Positions 23,482-32,531 of a DNA stretch of 40,315 nt are shown here, in pieces. The notes under the pieces are model-generated. The model had not been told where the DNA came from and searched no databases. It saw nothing but the letters and a program-made list of their open reading frames with translations. How positions within the stretch are numbered: the first letter of the stretch is position 1; every line of letters starts with the position of its first letter. The stretch spans positions 1-40,315 of the forward strand of contig JAUMWJ010000018.1 of the NCBI GenBank assembly GCA_030529655.1, read 5' to 3'. Both the position numbers and the translations under genes were made by a program. Source of the DNA: Eubacteriales bacterium (GTDB taxonomy: Bacteria > Bacillota > Clostridia > Oscillospirales > Oscillospiraceae).

Positions 23482-24408
23482 TTACACTTTATCCGTAGTC
23501 TTCTCGCCAAACAAGCCGGTGGGCTTAAAGACAAGAATCACGATCAAGAGAATGAATGTAAAGGCATCAGAGAAGGTGGCAAAGCCGATCTGATCGGTAA
23601 TAGATCCGCTGACGATCAGAATCGTGTCCAGACCCTTGATAATACTCTCGCAGATACCAATGATGAATGCACCGATCACAGCACCGGGAATCGAGCCGAT
23701 ACCGCCGAACACAGCCGCCACGAATGCCTTCAAGCCGGGCATACCGCCGGAAGTAGGCACGATGCCGGGGAAACTGGTGAAGAACAGCATGGAGCCGATC
23801 GCCGCCAGGAAAGTGCCGATGATAAAGGTGGCGGATATGACGTTGTTGATCTTGATACCCATAAGCTGTGCGGTGTCAAAGTCCACTGACACGGCGCGCA
23901 TGGCCATACCGATCTTGGTGTGGTTAATGAGCAGCACCAGTGCAATCACCAATGCAATGGTCAAAAACGGGGTAATCACGGTAACACGGGTGGTTTCCAT
24001 GCCTAACACGGTGATACGATCGGAAATCCAGGGAATCGTCGGATAATTTTTATTCAGACCGCCGGTGATGTACAGTGCCAGATTCTGCAGCAGATAGCTC
24101 ACGCCGATGGCGGAGATCATTACAGACATACGGGGTGCCGTGCGCAGCGGTTTATACGCCACGCGCTCGATGGCAAAGCCCAGCAGTACTGTCAGCACGA
24201 TCATCAGCGGAATAGCAATATACAGGGGCATAGATGCCGCCATATAGACCATCATCAAGCCGGCGACCATAAATACATCGCCGTGGGCAAAGTTAATCAG
24301 GCGCAGAATACCGTACACCATGGTGTAACCGATAGCGATCAAAGCATACTGACCGCCCACCGAAATGCCGGAAATAATATACGGCAATACGGTATGCATG
24401 ACATTCAT
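23482..24408 (-). CDS. livH: Branched-chain amino acid ABC transporter permease LivH
   Basis: A 308-residue permease. Seen: GQYALIAIGYTMVYGILRLINFAHGD near the start, a canonical LivH signature, then GMAMRAVSVDFDTAQLMGI (EAA loop) and AAVFGGIGSIPGAVIGAFIIG. About eight membrane segments are present. The ATG at 24408 has GGAGGAA upstream and is preferred over an earlier codon at 24429. It is separated from livK by 170 nt that hold two stem-loops, unlike the tight spacing of the rest of the operon. Confidence 0.95.
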   Translation of the reverse strand: MNVMHTVLPYIISGISVGGQYALIAIGYTMVYGILRLINFAHGDVFMVAGLMMVYMAASMPLYIAIPLMIVLTVLLGFAIERVAYKPLRTAPRMSVMISAIGVSYLLQNLALYITGGLNKNYPTIPWISDRITVLGMETTRVTVITPFLTIALVIALVLLINHTKIGMAMRAVSVDFDTAQLMGIKINNVISATFIIGTFLAAIGSMLFFTSFPGIVPTSGGMPGLKAFVAAVFGGIGSIPGAVIGAFIIGICESIIKGLDTILIVSGSITDQIGFATFSDAFTFILLIVILVFKPTGLFGEKTTDKV

Positions 24409-24456
24409 AGGGGTTCCTCCCTCTCTCATTTGATAAAATGGCTTGTTTGTTTTCTT

Positions 24457-24510
24457 CGGGCCATCCCGAAAAGGTACCGTTTGACTGATTTACCCTTTCG
24501 GGGTGGTCCG
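24457..24510 (-). other. Long imperfect stem-loop between livK and livH
   Basis: An inverted repeat of about 18 bp with one bulge and one mismatch, core CCCGAAA/TTTCGGG. No T tract follows on the minus strand. I infer an mRNA processing or stability element, not a full terminator. Confidence 0.6.
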
Positions 24511-24527
24511 TCTGAATAGCGCAGTAG

Positions 24528-24553
24528 CTGGCGAGAGCTTTGCCCTCGCCAGC
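24528..24553 (-). other. GC-rich stem-loop just after livK
   Basis: A perfect 9-bp stem GCTGGCGAG/CTCGCCAGC lies 26 nt behind the livK stop, without a T tract. It probably protects the livK message 3' end, so that the binding protein is made in excess of the permeases. Confidence 0.65.
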
Positions 24554-24578
24554 ATAGCATTTGTTGTGGATTATTTGA

Positions 24579-25748
24579 TTAGCCAGCCGTTGCGACAGTG
24601 ACAAAGTCCCACTTACCGGTCTCGGTGTTGCAGCTCTTCACAACAGCGCTGTCACGGACAGCATCGCCGATGGAGTCGAACTTGATCTCGCCGGTCACAC
24701 CGGTGTAAACCAGGTTGGGCAGAACGCTCATCACAGCAGAGGGCTCGATGGAACCGGCCATCTTCAGGGCTTCCAGCGCCACATAGTAAGCATCGTAACC
24801 CATGACGGTCACAGCGGCCAGCTCATCGTTGCCGCCGTTGTTGGCCAGAGCGGTAGAATCGCCGTTGATCCATGCCTTGATGCCGCTATCGAATGCAGCG
24901 TTGGCGCCTTCCTGATAGAAGGTAGTCACGCAGACCTGAACATCGGTACCCTTGGCAGCTTCCAGGATCACGTTGGAGTCCCAGGTATCGCCGGCCAGGA
25001 TGGGCATACCCAGTGCCTGAGTGTCGGCCTTGGCAATGATCTGAGCAGCGGCCTCGGTGGAGACGGGAGCAAAGAAGACATCGCAGCCCTGGTTCTTGGC
25101 GTTGGTGATGTAGGTGGAGTAGTCGGAAGTGCCTTCGGGGAACTGCTCATACACGCAGTTGGCCTCGCCGAATGCCTTGATGAAGTAGTTGCACAGACCG
25201 CCGGAGTAGTCATCGCCCTGCTTAGCCAGGCAGTAGGCCTTGGAAGCCTTCAGATCGCTCTTGGCATAGTTAGCCAGAACGGTGCCCTGGAAGGGATCCA
25301 GGAAGCAGATACGGAAGTAAGCTTCGCAGTCAGATGTAACCTGGGGGTTGGTGCAGGTGACGCCGATAGCAGGCACACCGGCAGCCAGGAAGGTATCACC
25401 GGCAGCGATGGACACGCCGGAACCGTAAGAGCCCAGCACCAAAGACACGCCGCTGGAGATCAGAGTCTGAGCAGCCGTAGGTGCCTTATCGTTGGAAGAG
25501 GCATTATCAGCCATGACCAGCTCTACCTTATAGGTCTCGCCGCCGATTTCGACAGTGGGGGTCTCCTGGTTAGCATACTGCATACCCAGAATTTCCTGCT
25601 TGCCGCCTGCGCCGTTATCACCGGACTGAGGCTCAAACACACCAATCTTAACGACCTTTTCGCCGTCAGCGCTGCCGCCGTTGCCGCCGCAAGCGACCAG
25701 GCTCAGAGCCATAACCAGCGCTAAGATCAAAGACAATACTTTTTTCAT
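24579..25748 (-). CDS. livK: Branched-chain amino acid binding lipoprotein LivK
   Basis: A 389-residue type I periplasmic-binding-fold protein. The lipoprotein signal peptide ends at the lipobox LVAC (C20), followed by a flexible GGNGGSADGE linker, so the mature protein is lipid-anchored outside the membrane. KIGVFEPQSGDNGAGGKQ, the central LVLGSYGSGVSIAAG and a FFAPVSTEAAAQII segment fit the Leu/Ile/Val binding family. The ligand may be a branched-chain or another amino acid. GGAGGAAA precedes the ATG. It is the first gene of the operon, driven by 25809-25837. Confidence 0.95.
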   Translation of the reverse strand: MKKVLSLILALVMALSLVACGGNGGSADGEKVVKIGVFEPQSGDNGAGGKQEILGMQYANQETPTVEIGGETYKVELVMADNASSNDKAPTAAQTLISSGVSLVLGSYGSGVSIAAGDTFLAAGVPAIGVTCTNPQVTSDCEAYFRICFLDPFQGTVLANYAKSDLKASKAYCLAKQGDDYSGGLCNYFIKAFGEANCVYEQFPEGTSDYSTYITNAKNQGCDVFFAPVSTEAAAQIIAKADTQALGMPILAGDTWDSNVILEAAKGTDVQVCVTTFYQEGANAAFDSGIKAWINGDSTALANNGGNDELAAVTVMGYDAYYVALEALKMAGSIEPSAVMSVLPNLVYTGVTGEIKFDSIGDAVRDSAVVKSCNTETGKWDFVTVATAG

Positions 25749-25808
25749 TTTGTTTCCTCCTATTACAATAGTCGTCGATAGATTTTTCTATCATTGATAA
25801 CATGGCCT

Positions 25809-25837
25809 ATTGTAAAGAAAAATCGCCGGATTGGCAA
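25809..25837 (-). promoter_or_regulatory. Promoter of livKHMGF
   Basis: On the minus strand, TTGCCA and TACAAT are separated by 17 nt. The -10 lies inside one arm of a 9-bp dyad TTACAATAG (25763-25771)/CTATTGTAA (25807-25815), and a small GATAG/CTATC hairpin sits between the arms. Confidence 0.72.
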
Positions 25838-26213
25838 GTGTAATTACCCCTAAAATTTTTCTCTCATTTCCCCTCGTACCTGTCATACTTTTCTTTCCAA
25901 CAACACCATTTGTCCACGCATCGTGTACATTCCCATTATTCCCTCTAAAGCTGCTATTCCATTCCCTTGTGGCGCATCTTCCGTTTTTTTGGTAATTTAG
26001 GCACAAATTGTAGTGTTTTTCTGCTGAAATGCAGCTAACTCCTCTGCATATTTGGTGTGGAACGAGGCATTGCCTGAGGCATTTTACCGCCCCGTTGGGC
26101 TTTTCACAATTTCCCCTTTCTGTCTTTATTGCAAAGACATCTTGTTTCGTGATTTTGCACAAATAGTCTTCATAAAAAAGTTGAAAAACAAGGTTTTCTT
26201 GTCAAATAATTCA
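25838..26213. other. Non-coding gap between livK promoter and ftsH
   Basis: About 375 nt, AT-rich, with no recognisable gene on either strand. A 123-codon open frame on the minus strand (25791-26162) crosses the livK promoter and has no coding character. I see no tRNA, no clear riboswitch and no direct repeat here. Confidence 0.6.
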
Positions 26214-26249
26214 ATAAACCGTCTGTAACATACATTGCAGACGGTTTAT
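26214..26249 (-). terminator. Terminator of the gdpP-ftsH operon
   Basis: A 12-bp stem ATAAACCGTCTG/CAGACGGTTTAT with a 12-nt loop begins 7 nt after the ftsH stop. A moderate T run follows on the minus strand (TTGAATTATTT). Confidence 0.8.
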
Positions 26250-26255
26250 ATGCCT

Positions 26256-28097
26256 TCAGTTCGGATCGTTATCAGCGTCATTTTCCGCGAAAACGCGGTC
26301 AAATTCCTCTGCCGTCATGGTTTCATTGGCGAGCAGATATTCCGCAACAGTCTCCAGCTGGGGCTGATACTGCCGCAAGATGGACTGGCTGCGCTCATAG
26401 GCCTCATCAATGATCCGTTTGATCTCTCCGTCCATTTCAGCCGCAGTTTTTTCGGAATAAGGACGGGTGTGGCCCATGGATTTGCCCACGAACACTTCTT
26501 CCTGACCGGCATCAAAAGCCACCGTACCAATGCGCTCCGACATGCCGTATGTGCCCACCATCTCTCGCGCGATAGCTGTGGCACGCTGAATATCGTTGGA
26601 TGCGCCGGTAGAAATATCGCCCAGAATCAGTTGTTCCGCCGCGCGACCACCCAGCAAAGACACGATCTGATCGATCATGCGAGAACGGCTGAGGTACGAG
26701 CGGTCCTCCTCCGGCAGGGAGATCGTCATGCCGCCTGCCTGTCCGCGAGGCACGATCGTGATCTGATGCACTGGATCATGGTCCGGCAGAACACGCATCA
26801 CCACGGCGTGACCTGCCTCATGGTAGGCGGTCAGCTTGCGTTCATGGTCGGGAATCAAGCGGCTGTGTTTTTCAGGTCCGGCAATCACCTTGATGATGGA
26901 TTCCTCCACTGTATCCTTGGTGATCGCAGGCAAATCCCTGCGTCCGGACAGCAGTGCCGCTTCATTGAGCAGATTTTCCAGATCAGCGCCGGAAAAGCCG
27001 GGCGTTCCCTTGGCTACCTGCCCCAGATCCACATCTTCAGAGAGCGGTTTGTTTCTGGCGTGTACCTTCAGGATTTCCTCACGGCCCTTCCTGTCGGGCA
27101 AGCCCACATAGACTTGGCGATCGAAACGCCCCGGACGCAGCAATGCCGGGTCGAGAATATCCACGCGGTTGGTGGCAGCCAGTACCACCACGCCTTCATT
27201 GGCGGCAAATCCATCCATTTCCACTAACAACTGGTTCAGTGTCTGTTCGCGCTCATCGTGACCGCCGCCCAGACCGCTGCCGCGCTGACGACCTACGGCA
27301 TCAATCTCGTCAATAAATACAATGGCAGGTGCGTCCTTCTTGGCCTGTTCAAACAGATCGCGCACACGACTGGCACCCACGCCCACATACATCTCCACAA
27401 AGTCAGAACCGGAGATGGATAAAAAGCGTACGCCGGCCTCACCGGCCACCGCCTTGGCAAGCAGGGTCTTACCGGTACCCGGAGGGCCCACCAGCAATAC
27501 GCCCTTGGGAATATGAGCACCCAGTCTTGTATATTTCTCCGGCTCGCGCAGAAATTCCACGATTTCACACAGCTCTTCCTTTTCCTCGTCAGCACCGGCC
27601 ACATCACGGAATGTCACTTTTACGCCGTCATCGCTGAGTGCTTTTGTTTTCGCCTCGCCGAACCGCGCCATTTTATCCTGCGGACCGCCGCCGCCCATCA
27701 TGCGGCTCATCATGTTCATCAAAAGGATAAATCCCAAAATAGCCAGCACATAGGGCAGGATAAGCTGCAGCCAGTTGGTGCTGCGCTGTGTGGGATAGTC
27801 GTAAGCGGTGATGATACCGCTGGCTTTCTGCTCCAGCACCAGCTCGTTCATGTCCTGCCAAAACAGCTCCACGCTGTATAGATCGCAGGAAACGGTGCTT
27901 TTATCCTTCAGCGTTGCTGTCAAGCGGTCATTGTGAAAGGTAAAAGACTGCACCTGCTCCTGCTCAAACATTTGACGCAGCTCACCGTAAGTCACATCCT
28001 TGCCGCTGCCCATATTTTGGAACATATAATAGATGAACAGCACGATCAGCACGATCAGCAGTATGCTGCCGAAGCCGGGTCTTCTTCTCTCGGTCAT
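26256..28097 (-). CDS. ftsH: ATP-dependent membrane zinc protease FtsH
   Basis: A 613-residue FtsH. Membrane segment 1 (about 10-26), a short extracytoplasmic domain, membrane segment 2 (about 112-130), then the AAA domain with Walker A GPPGTGKT (204-211), Walker [10 protein letters not shown] (261-269) and the second region of homology ending RPGRFDR (321-327). The zinc protease domain carries HEAGH (426-430). It degrades misfolded and regulatory membrane proteins. The ATG at 28097 with AAAGGAGGAG upstream is chosen; a longer open frame to 28190 runs into the signal peptidase gene. It is the last gene of the operon, 11 nt behind the signal peptidase. Confidence 0.97.
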   Translation of the reverse strand: MTERRRPGFGSILLIVLIVLFIYYMFQNMGSGKDVTYGELRQMFEQEQVQSFTFHNDRLTATLKDKSTVSCDLYSVELFWQDMNELVLEQKASGIITAYDYPTQRSTNWLQLILPYVLAILGFILLMNMMSRMMGGGGPQDKMARFGEAKTKALSDDGVKVTFRDVAGADEEKEELCEIVEFLREPEKYTRLGAHIPKGVLLVGPPGTGKTLLAKAVAGEAGVRFLSISGSDFVEMYVGVGASRVRDLFEQAKKDAPAIVFIDEIDAVGRQRGSGLGGGHDEREQTLNQLLVEMDGFAANEGVVVLAATNRVDILDPALLRPGRFDRQVYVGLPDRKGREEILKVHARNKPLSEDVDLGQVAKGTPGFSGADLENLLNEAALLSGRRDLPAITKDTVEESIIKVIAGPEKHSRLIPDHERKLTAYHEAGHAVVMRVLPDHDPVHQITIVPRGQAGGMTISLPEEDRSYLSRSRMIDQIVSLLGGRAAEQLILGDISTGASNDIQRATAIAREMVGTYGMSERIGTVAFDAGQEEVFVGKSMGHTRPYSEKTAAEMDGEIKRIIDEAYERSQSILRQYQPQLETVAEYLLANETMTAEEFDRVFAENDADNDPN

Positions 28098-28108
28098 AGT
28101 CTCCTCCT

Positions 28109-28714
28109 TTATAGAGTATGTGTGCTGCCAAACAGCGGCAAGTAAAGGTGCAGCCCCTTGAAAAGCGTCACCTGTTTCATCGGAATACACACCAGCACCT
28201 TACCCTGCACAGCATGCAGCGGAATATACGGCTGTGCCAGGAAACGGCTGTCCCACGAGTCGGTGCGGTTGTCGCCCATCATAAATAAGCTGTCCTCCGG
28301 CACCCGGAAAACAGCATCGCTTTGCGTATTGCCCTGCTGCGGTAAATAGTTCTCATTGATTTTCTGATCGTTTATATGGGTGTAGCCGCCGGCAAACGAA
28401 ATGCGTTCACCTTCCAGACCCACAACACGCTTCACCAAAATCTTACCCATTTCCTCATCCCAGAAAGTCACCACATCGCCCCGTTCCAATGCCGGATCCG
28501 ACACCAGGTAGGGTAACCGCCATGCAATCAGCAGCGAGTGAGTGGGGATGGTGGTTTCCATGGACCCCGAGGGGACAAAAGCAAGCTGAAAGATACCGCG
28601 GAACAGTATAAATACCACTGCGGCAGTAATCAGCAGATAGCCATAATCATGCCAGAATCCGCCCCTTTTGGGATTATTTCTTGGCATCGCGCGTCTTCCC
28701 CGATAGCGTTCCAT
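28109..28714 (-). CDS. Type I signal peptidase
   Basis: A 201-residue signal peptidase I (SipS/LepB type). One N-terminal membrane anchor (about 24-44) follows a basic cytoplasmic head. Box [10 protein letters not shown] holds the catalytic serine. Box [13 protein letters not shown] holds the catalytic lysine. Box E is [13 protein letters not shown]. It cleaves Sec and Tat signal peptides outside the membrane. GGAAGGAA precedes the ATG. The short single-anchor form is usual in Firmicutes. It lies between hpt and ftsH, genes that are direct neighbours in Bacillus. Confidence 0.95.
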   Translation of the reverse strand: MERYRGRRAMPRNNPKRGGFWHDYGYLLITAAVVFILFRGIFQLAFVPSGSMETTIPTHSLLIAWRLPYLVSDPALERGDVVTFWDEEMGKILVKRVVGLEGERISFAGGYTHINDQKINENYLPQQGNTQSDAVFRVPEDSLFMMGDNRTDSWDSRFLAQPYIPLHAVQGKVLVCIPMKQVTLFKGLHLYLPLFGSTHTL

Positions 28715-28740
28715 ACCGATTCCTTCCTTCCATGCAAGAT

Positions 28741-28768
28741 TGAGAGGCGACGAAATCGGCGCCTCTCA
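28741..28768 (-). other. Stem-loop between hpt and signal peptidase gene
   Basis: A 9-bp perfect stem TGAGAGGCG/CGCCTCTCA extends inward by CGA/TCG past one mismatch. There is no T tract on the minus strand, so it looks like an intercistronic mRNA element or weak attenuator. Confidence 0.55.
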
Positions 28769-28778
28769 TGTAAATTGA

Positions 28779-29333
28779 TTATTTGCTGTAAACTTCGGGC
28801 TTCAGCACACCGATGTAGGGCATATTGCGGTATTGCTGACAGTAGTCCAAACCGTAGCCCACCACGAATTCGTCAGGCACCTCGAAACCGGCCAGATCTG
28901 CCACAATGGGTTTTTCACGGCGGGAGGGCTTATCTAATAAGGTCACAATGGTGATGGAAGCAGCACCCTTGGTCTCCATATAACGCTTGAGGAAGAACAA
29001 GGTGTTGCCGGAATCCAGAATATCTTCCACAATAATGATGTCGCGTCCGCTGATGTCACGCTGCAGGTCGCGAGTGATCTGCACCACACCGGAGCTTTTC
29101 GTGGCATTCTTATAAGAGGACACGCCAATAAATTCCACTTCGCTCTTGAGCTGCGTGGCACGAACCAAATCTGCCATAAACACGAAGCAACCGTTCAAAA
29201 CACCTACAAACATAGGATTCTTGTCCTCAAAACGGTCATACAGTTCATCGCCCATCTCCTGAACGCGGGTCCTGATCTGTTCTTCCGACATCAAAACTCT
29301 CAAAATATCCTGATTCATGTTGCTTTTAGCCAT
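28779..29333 (-). CDS. hpt: Hypoxanthine-guanine phosphoribosyltransferase
   Basis: A 184-residue purine salvage enzyme that makes IMP or GMP from hypoxanthine or guanine and PRPP. The PRPP site is seen as IIIVEDILDSGNT; other marks are FVGVLNGCFVFMADL, the flexible loop around SSYKNATKSSG, and a C-terminal VPDEFVVGYGLDYCQQYRN. The ATG at 29333 is preferred over that at 29339 because AGGAGG lies 9 nt upstream. It overlaps the tilS end by 8 nt, the usual tilS-hpt coupling of Firmicutes. Confidence 0.96.
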   Translation of the reverse strand: MAKSNMNQDILRVLMSEEQIRTRVQEMGDELYDRFEDKNPMFVGVLNGCFVFMADLVRATQLKSEVEFIGVSSYKNATKSSGVVQITRDLQRDISGRDIIIVEDILDSGNTLFFLKRYMETKGAASITIVTLLDKPSRREKPIVADLAGFEVPDEFVVGYGLDYCQQYRNMPYIGVLKPEVYSK

Positions 29334-30663
29334 TCCCATTGTCCTCCTGCGTATTTGTGTATATTGTGATTTCTATCTCCTTACCGCCATTTGTCGGTAA
29401 AAATCTCTCGTCGGTTCCGATACCGTAAACGGCTGCCGCCCTGCCATCCACACAGATGACCGGCCACCGCTGACGCATCGCAGGCAAAATGCCGTGCTCG
29501 GCAAACAGGCGCTTCACGCTCCGCTCGCCCCGTCCGCCCGGCAAACATAATCGATCGTCTCTGTGCCAGGTACGCACGGAAAAGCTTTTGTCTATCTTAC
29601 CACAGTTTAGTAAAATTGCACCCTTTTTTTGTAAAAAATTTCTGTCGGTTTTCCGGGTGCAAATTGTATAATCTCCCCAATGGCAGCATCCTTCTGCCAG
29701 TTCCATCTCCGGCAGCGAATCCTGCGCCACGAAAAATTGCAGCGTTCCGTTGCGGCATTGCGCCGTCACACCGGAGGGCAGGTCTAATGATCCGCCGGAC
29801 TGCGCCAAACGCAGCAGGGCCTCCAAGTGCACTGCGCCAAAGTCCTTTTTCCCCACACTCAACCGATCGATCAGCAACCGCAGTATCCTGCGGCGCAGCA
29901 CTTCCGGAGCCTGCAGCAGCACATCGCAGGCAATCTCCGTGCCATCGGCCGGCAGATATGTCATCGCCAATTCATTCAAAAACGCATTTTCCTGCCGCAC
30001 GATTTGAGCGGCACGGGCGATGTTCTCACTAACCGCCGGATTGATGCTCTCCAGCTCCGGCCAGATCACTTTACGCAGGCGGTTGCGGGCAAAAGCCATA
30101 CTTTCGTTGGTCTCATCCTCCACATGACCGATGCCGTTTTCCTCCAGATACTGATCGATCTCACACCGCGAGGTCTGTAAAAGGGGACGGATCAACCGTC
30201 CTCGCACGGGTGGTATACCGCCTAATCCCTCCGGTCCTGTGCCCCGCAGCAGATTGAGCAACACCGTCTCCGCCAGATCGTCCTTGTGATGAGCGGTGGC
30301 GATCCTTTCCGCCCCTATGGCATCAGCCGTGCGATATAGGAAATCGTACCGCAGTCGCCGTCCGGCCTCTTCCACGCTGATGTTCCATTGTTCCGCCATC
30401 TCATAAACAGGTGCTTCCTCAACGAAAAACGGAATCCCCCGCTGCCGGCAAAAGTCTTGCACGAAATGTACATCGCGCAAGGCGGTATCACGCATCAGAT
30501 GGTTCAAATGCGCCGCTGCCACGGAAAAGTCATACTGTCGGGACGCTTCATACAGATAATGCAGCAGGCAGATGGAATCTCTGCCGCCGGACACAGCACA
30601 TAGAATCGTACCGCCGTTGTGGGGCAGCATATGCCATTGTTCCATAAAGGGCATCAGATTCAT
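29326..30663 (-). CDS. tilS: tRNA(Ile)-lysidine synthase
   Basis: A 445-residue TilS. The PP-loop ATPase motif SGGRDS is at 25-30. HLNHLMRD, the signature GRRLRYDFLYRTA, TAHHKDDLAETVLLNLLRGTG and DETNESMAFARNRLR follow. The C-terminal half is divergent, as usual, and ends in a substrate-recognition domain. The enzyme converts C34 of the CAU-anticodon isoleucine tRNA to lysidine so that it reads AUA; it is essential. GGAGG precedes the ATG. It is coupled to hpt downstream and lies 15 nt after dnaB. Confidence 0.96.
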   Translation of the reverse strand: MNLMPFMEQWHMLPHNGGTILCAVSGGRDSICLLHYLYEASRQYDFSVAAAHLNHLMRDTALRDVHFVQDFCRQRGIPFFVEEAPVYEMAEQWNISVEEAGRRLRYDFLYRTADAIGAERIATAHHKDDLAETVLLNLLRGTGPEGLGGIPPVRGRLIRPLLQTSRCEIDQYLEENGIGHVEDETNESMAFARNRLRKVIWPELESINPAVSENIARAAQIVRQENAFLNELAMTYLPADGTEIACDVLLQAPEVLRRRILRLLIDRLSVGKKDFGAVHLEALLRLAQSGGSLDLPSGVTAQCRNGTLQFFVAQDSLPEMELAEGCCHWGDYTICTRKTDRNFLQKKGAILLNCGKIDKSFSVRTWHRDDRLCLPGGRGERSVKRLFAEHGILPAMRQRWPVICVDGRAAAVYGIGTDERFLPTNGGKEIEITIYTNTQEDNGNG

Positions 30664-30678
30664 GCCGCGCCTCCGTTT

Positions 30679-32022
30679 TTATTCTTCCCCGTAGCGGTTT
30701 TCCAGCGTGCCGAACGCCGTGTAGTCCGGCATCCAGCGCAGCTCCACCTTGCCTGTTTCACCGTGGCGGTTTTTTGCCACGATGCACTCGGCAATATTGC
30801 GTTTTTCGGAGTCCTCGTTATAGTAATCCTCGCGGTATAAAAACATAACAATATCGGCATCCTGCTCAATGGCGCCGGACTCACGCAGATCAGACAGCAT
30901 AGGGCGCTTGTCCTCTCGTTTTTCGTTGGCACGGCTTAGCTGACTCAGGCACAGCACCGGCACCTGCAGTTCCTTTGCCATGATCTTCAGCATACGGGAA
31001 ATGTCAGACACCGCCTGCTGACGGTTTTCACCACTGTAGCTCTTCCCACCGGCAGAGGTCATCAGTTGCAGATAGTCGATCACCACCAGGCCCAGATTGT
31101 CCAGCCGACGGCACTTGGCGTTCATATCCGCCACCGTCAGCAGGGGATTATCGTCGATGCGAATGTCGGTACAGCTCAAGGTAGATGCCGCCTCTGCGAT
31201 CTTCACCCAGTCACTTTCCCGCAGATTGCCGGTAGTCAACCGGGTATTTTCCACCAGTCCTTCTGCGGCGATCAAGCGGGTCACCAACTGCTCACGGGAC
31301 ATTTCCAGCGAGAAGATCGCCACTGTTTTGCCCGATTCCTTTGCTGCGGACAACGCCACATTCAGCGCCATACTGGTCTTGCCCATACCGGGACGGGCAG
31401 CCAGCAGCAAAAGGTCGGATTTATTCAATCCGTTGATTTTGCCATCCACGGAAGAGAAGCCCGTAGACAGGCCCGGCAAAGTCGCGCCGCCATTGGCGGT
31501 CAACTCCGACAGGTGTTTCACCACGTCCTCCAGCACCACGCTGATCGGCACCATGTTCTGTGCGTTGCGTCCACGGCGGATCGCATAAACCTTCTGCTCG
31601 GCCGATTCCAGCATATCGCCGGCACTGCCGCTGCCCTCCTGCACCATAGCGGTGATCTCTGCTGCCGCAGAAGCCACGGCGCGCTGCAAGGCTTTGTCGC
31701 GCACGATCTTCACATACTCCATCACATTGGCGGAGGTAGGAGTCACCTCCATCAACTGCAGAAGATAGCTGCGGGTCAAATCGGTGTATCGTCCGTTTTT
31801 CTCCATCTCACCGGCCACGGTCACACCGTCAATCGGCTTGGAGTAAACAAACATCGTATAGATGGTTTCAAAGATCTCCCGATTCTGCCGCAGATAGAAA
31901 TCCTCGGGCTGGAGCTTGTCCATCACATCCTTGACACAGTCGGCATCAATCAGCATCGAACCGAGTACTGCCTGTTCCGCCTCCGCTGAGTGGGGCATGG
32001 CATGCATCAGCAATTCATCCAT
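30679..32022 (-). CDS. dnaB: Replicative DNA helicase DnaB
   Basis: A 447-residue replicative helicase (called DnaC in Bacillus). The N-terminal helical domain starts MPHSAEAEQAVLGSMLID. The RecA-like motor has Walker A ARPGMGKTS (209-217), SLEMSREQL, Walker B LVVIDYLQLM and the late motif LSQLSRANEKREDKRPMLSDLRESG. No intein is present, since length and motifs are continuous. It unwinds DNA at the fork as a hexamer. GGGAGG precedes the ATG; codon 6 or 9 could also serve. It lies 43 nt behind rplI, the usual rplI-dnaB order. Confidence 0.97.
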   Translation of the reverse strand: MDELLMHAMPHSAEAEQAVLGSMLIDADCVKDVMDKLQPEDFYLRQNREIFETIYTMFVYSKPIDGVTVAGEMEKNGRYTDLTRSYLLQLMEVTPTSANVMEYVKIVRDKALQRAVASAAAEITAMVQEGSGSAGDMLESAEQKVYAIRRGRNAQNMVPISVVLEDVVKHLSELTANGGATLPGLSTGFSSVDGKINGLNKSDLLLLAARPGMGKTSMALNVALSAAKESGKTVAIFSLEMSREQLVTRLIAAEGLVENTRLTTGNLRESDWVKIAEAASTLSCTDIRIDDNPLLTVADMNAKCRRLDNLGLVVIDYLQLMTSAGGKSYSGENRQQAVSDISRMLKIMAKELQVPVLCLSQLSRANEKREDKRPMLSDLRESGAIEQDADIVMFLYREDYYNEDSEKRNIAECIVAKNRHGETGKVELRWMPDYTAFGTLENRYGEE

Positions 32023-32065
32023 TTGAGAGCTTCCTCCCTTTCGGAAAGTTTGTTGTGTGTCGTTC

Positions 32066-32512
32066 TTACTCCTCGATAACCATTACATTTACCGTGCCGC
32101 TGATCTCGAAGCCCAGCTTTGCCTTCACCTCGTAACCGCCGAAGGATTTGATCGGCTCCGCCAGCACCAGCTTCTTGCTGTCGATGTCCATGTTGAACTG
32201 CTCCTTCAGCGCAGCGGAGATTTCCTTACCCGTCACAGCGCCGAACAGCTTTCCGCCTGCGCCGCCCTTGGCAGCAATCTTCACCTGACATTCCTTCAGC
32301 TTGTCGGCAATGGCCATAGCTTCGGCCTTTGCCTCTGCGTCAGCTTTTGCCTTGGCTTTGGCCTGCAGATTCATAGTATTCACCGCATCGGTGGTGGCCA
32401 AAACGGCCAAACCCTTGGGCATCAGGAAGTTGCGGGCATAGCCCTCTGCCACCTCGATCATCTGGCCCTTCTTGCCCTTACCGCGAACATCCTGTTTCAA
32501 AATCACTTTCAT
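32066..32512 (-). CDS. rplI: 50S ribosomal protein L9
   Basis: A 148-residue L9, the standard length. The N-terminal domain is [20 protein letters not shown] and then [16 protein letters not shown]. The long connecting helix is rich in Lys, Ala and Glu (about 55-80), followed by the C-terminal domain with [16 protein letters not shown]. The start at 32512 has AAGGAGG upstream; an earlier in-frame ATG at 32542 lies in the end of gdpP and lacks homology. It lies 19 nt behind gdpP. Confidence 0.97.
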   Translation of the reverse strand: MKVILKQDVRGKGKKGQMIEVAEGYARNFLMPKGLAVLATTDAVNTMNLQAKAKAKADAEAKAEAMAIADKLKECQVKIAAKGGAGGKLFGAVTGKEISAALKEQFNMDIDSKKLVLAEPIKSFGGYEVKAKLGFEISGTVNVMVIEE

Positions 32513-32531
32513 ATCTATATCCTCCTTCAGG

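Noticed and set aside
25791..26162. 123-codon minus-strand open frame upstream of livK
   Set aside because: It overlaps the livK promoter, has no convincing ribosome binding site, and its composition looks non-coding.
30679..32022. Possible intein in dnaB
   Set aside because: DnaB is a frequent intein host, but length (447) and motif spacing are those of a plain helicase.
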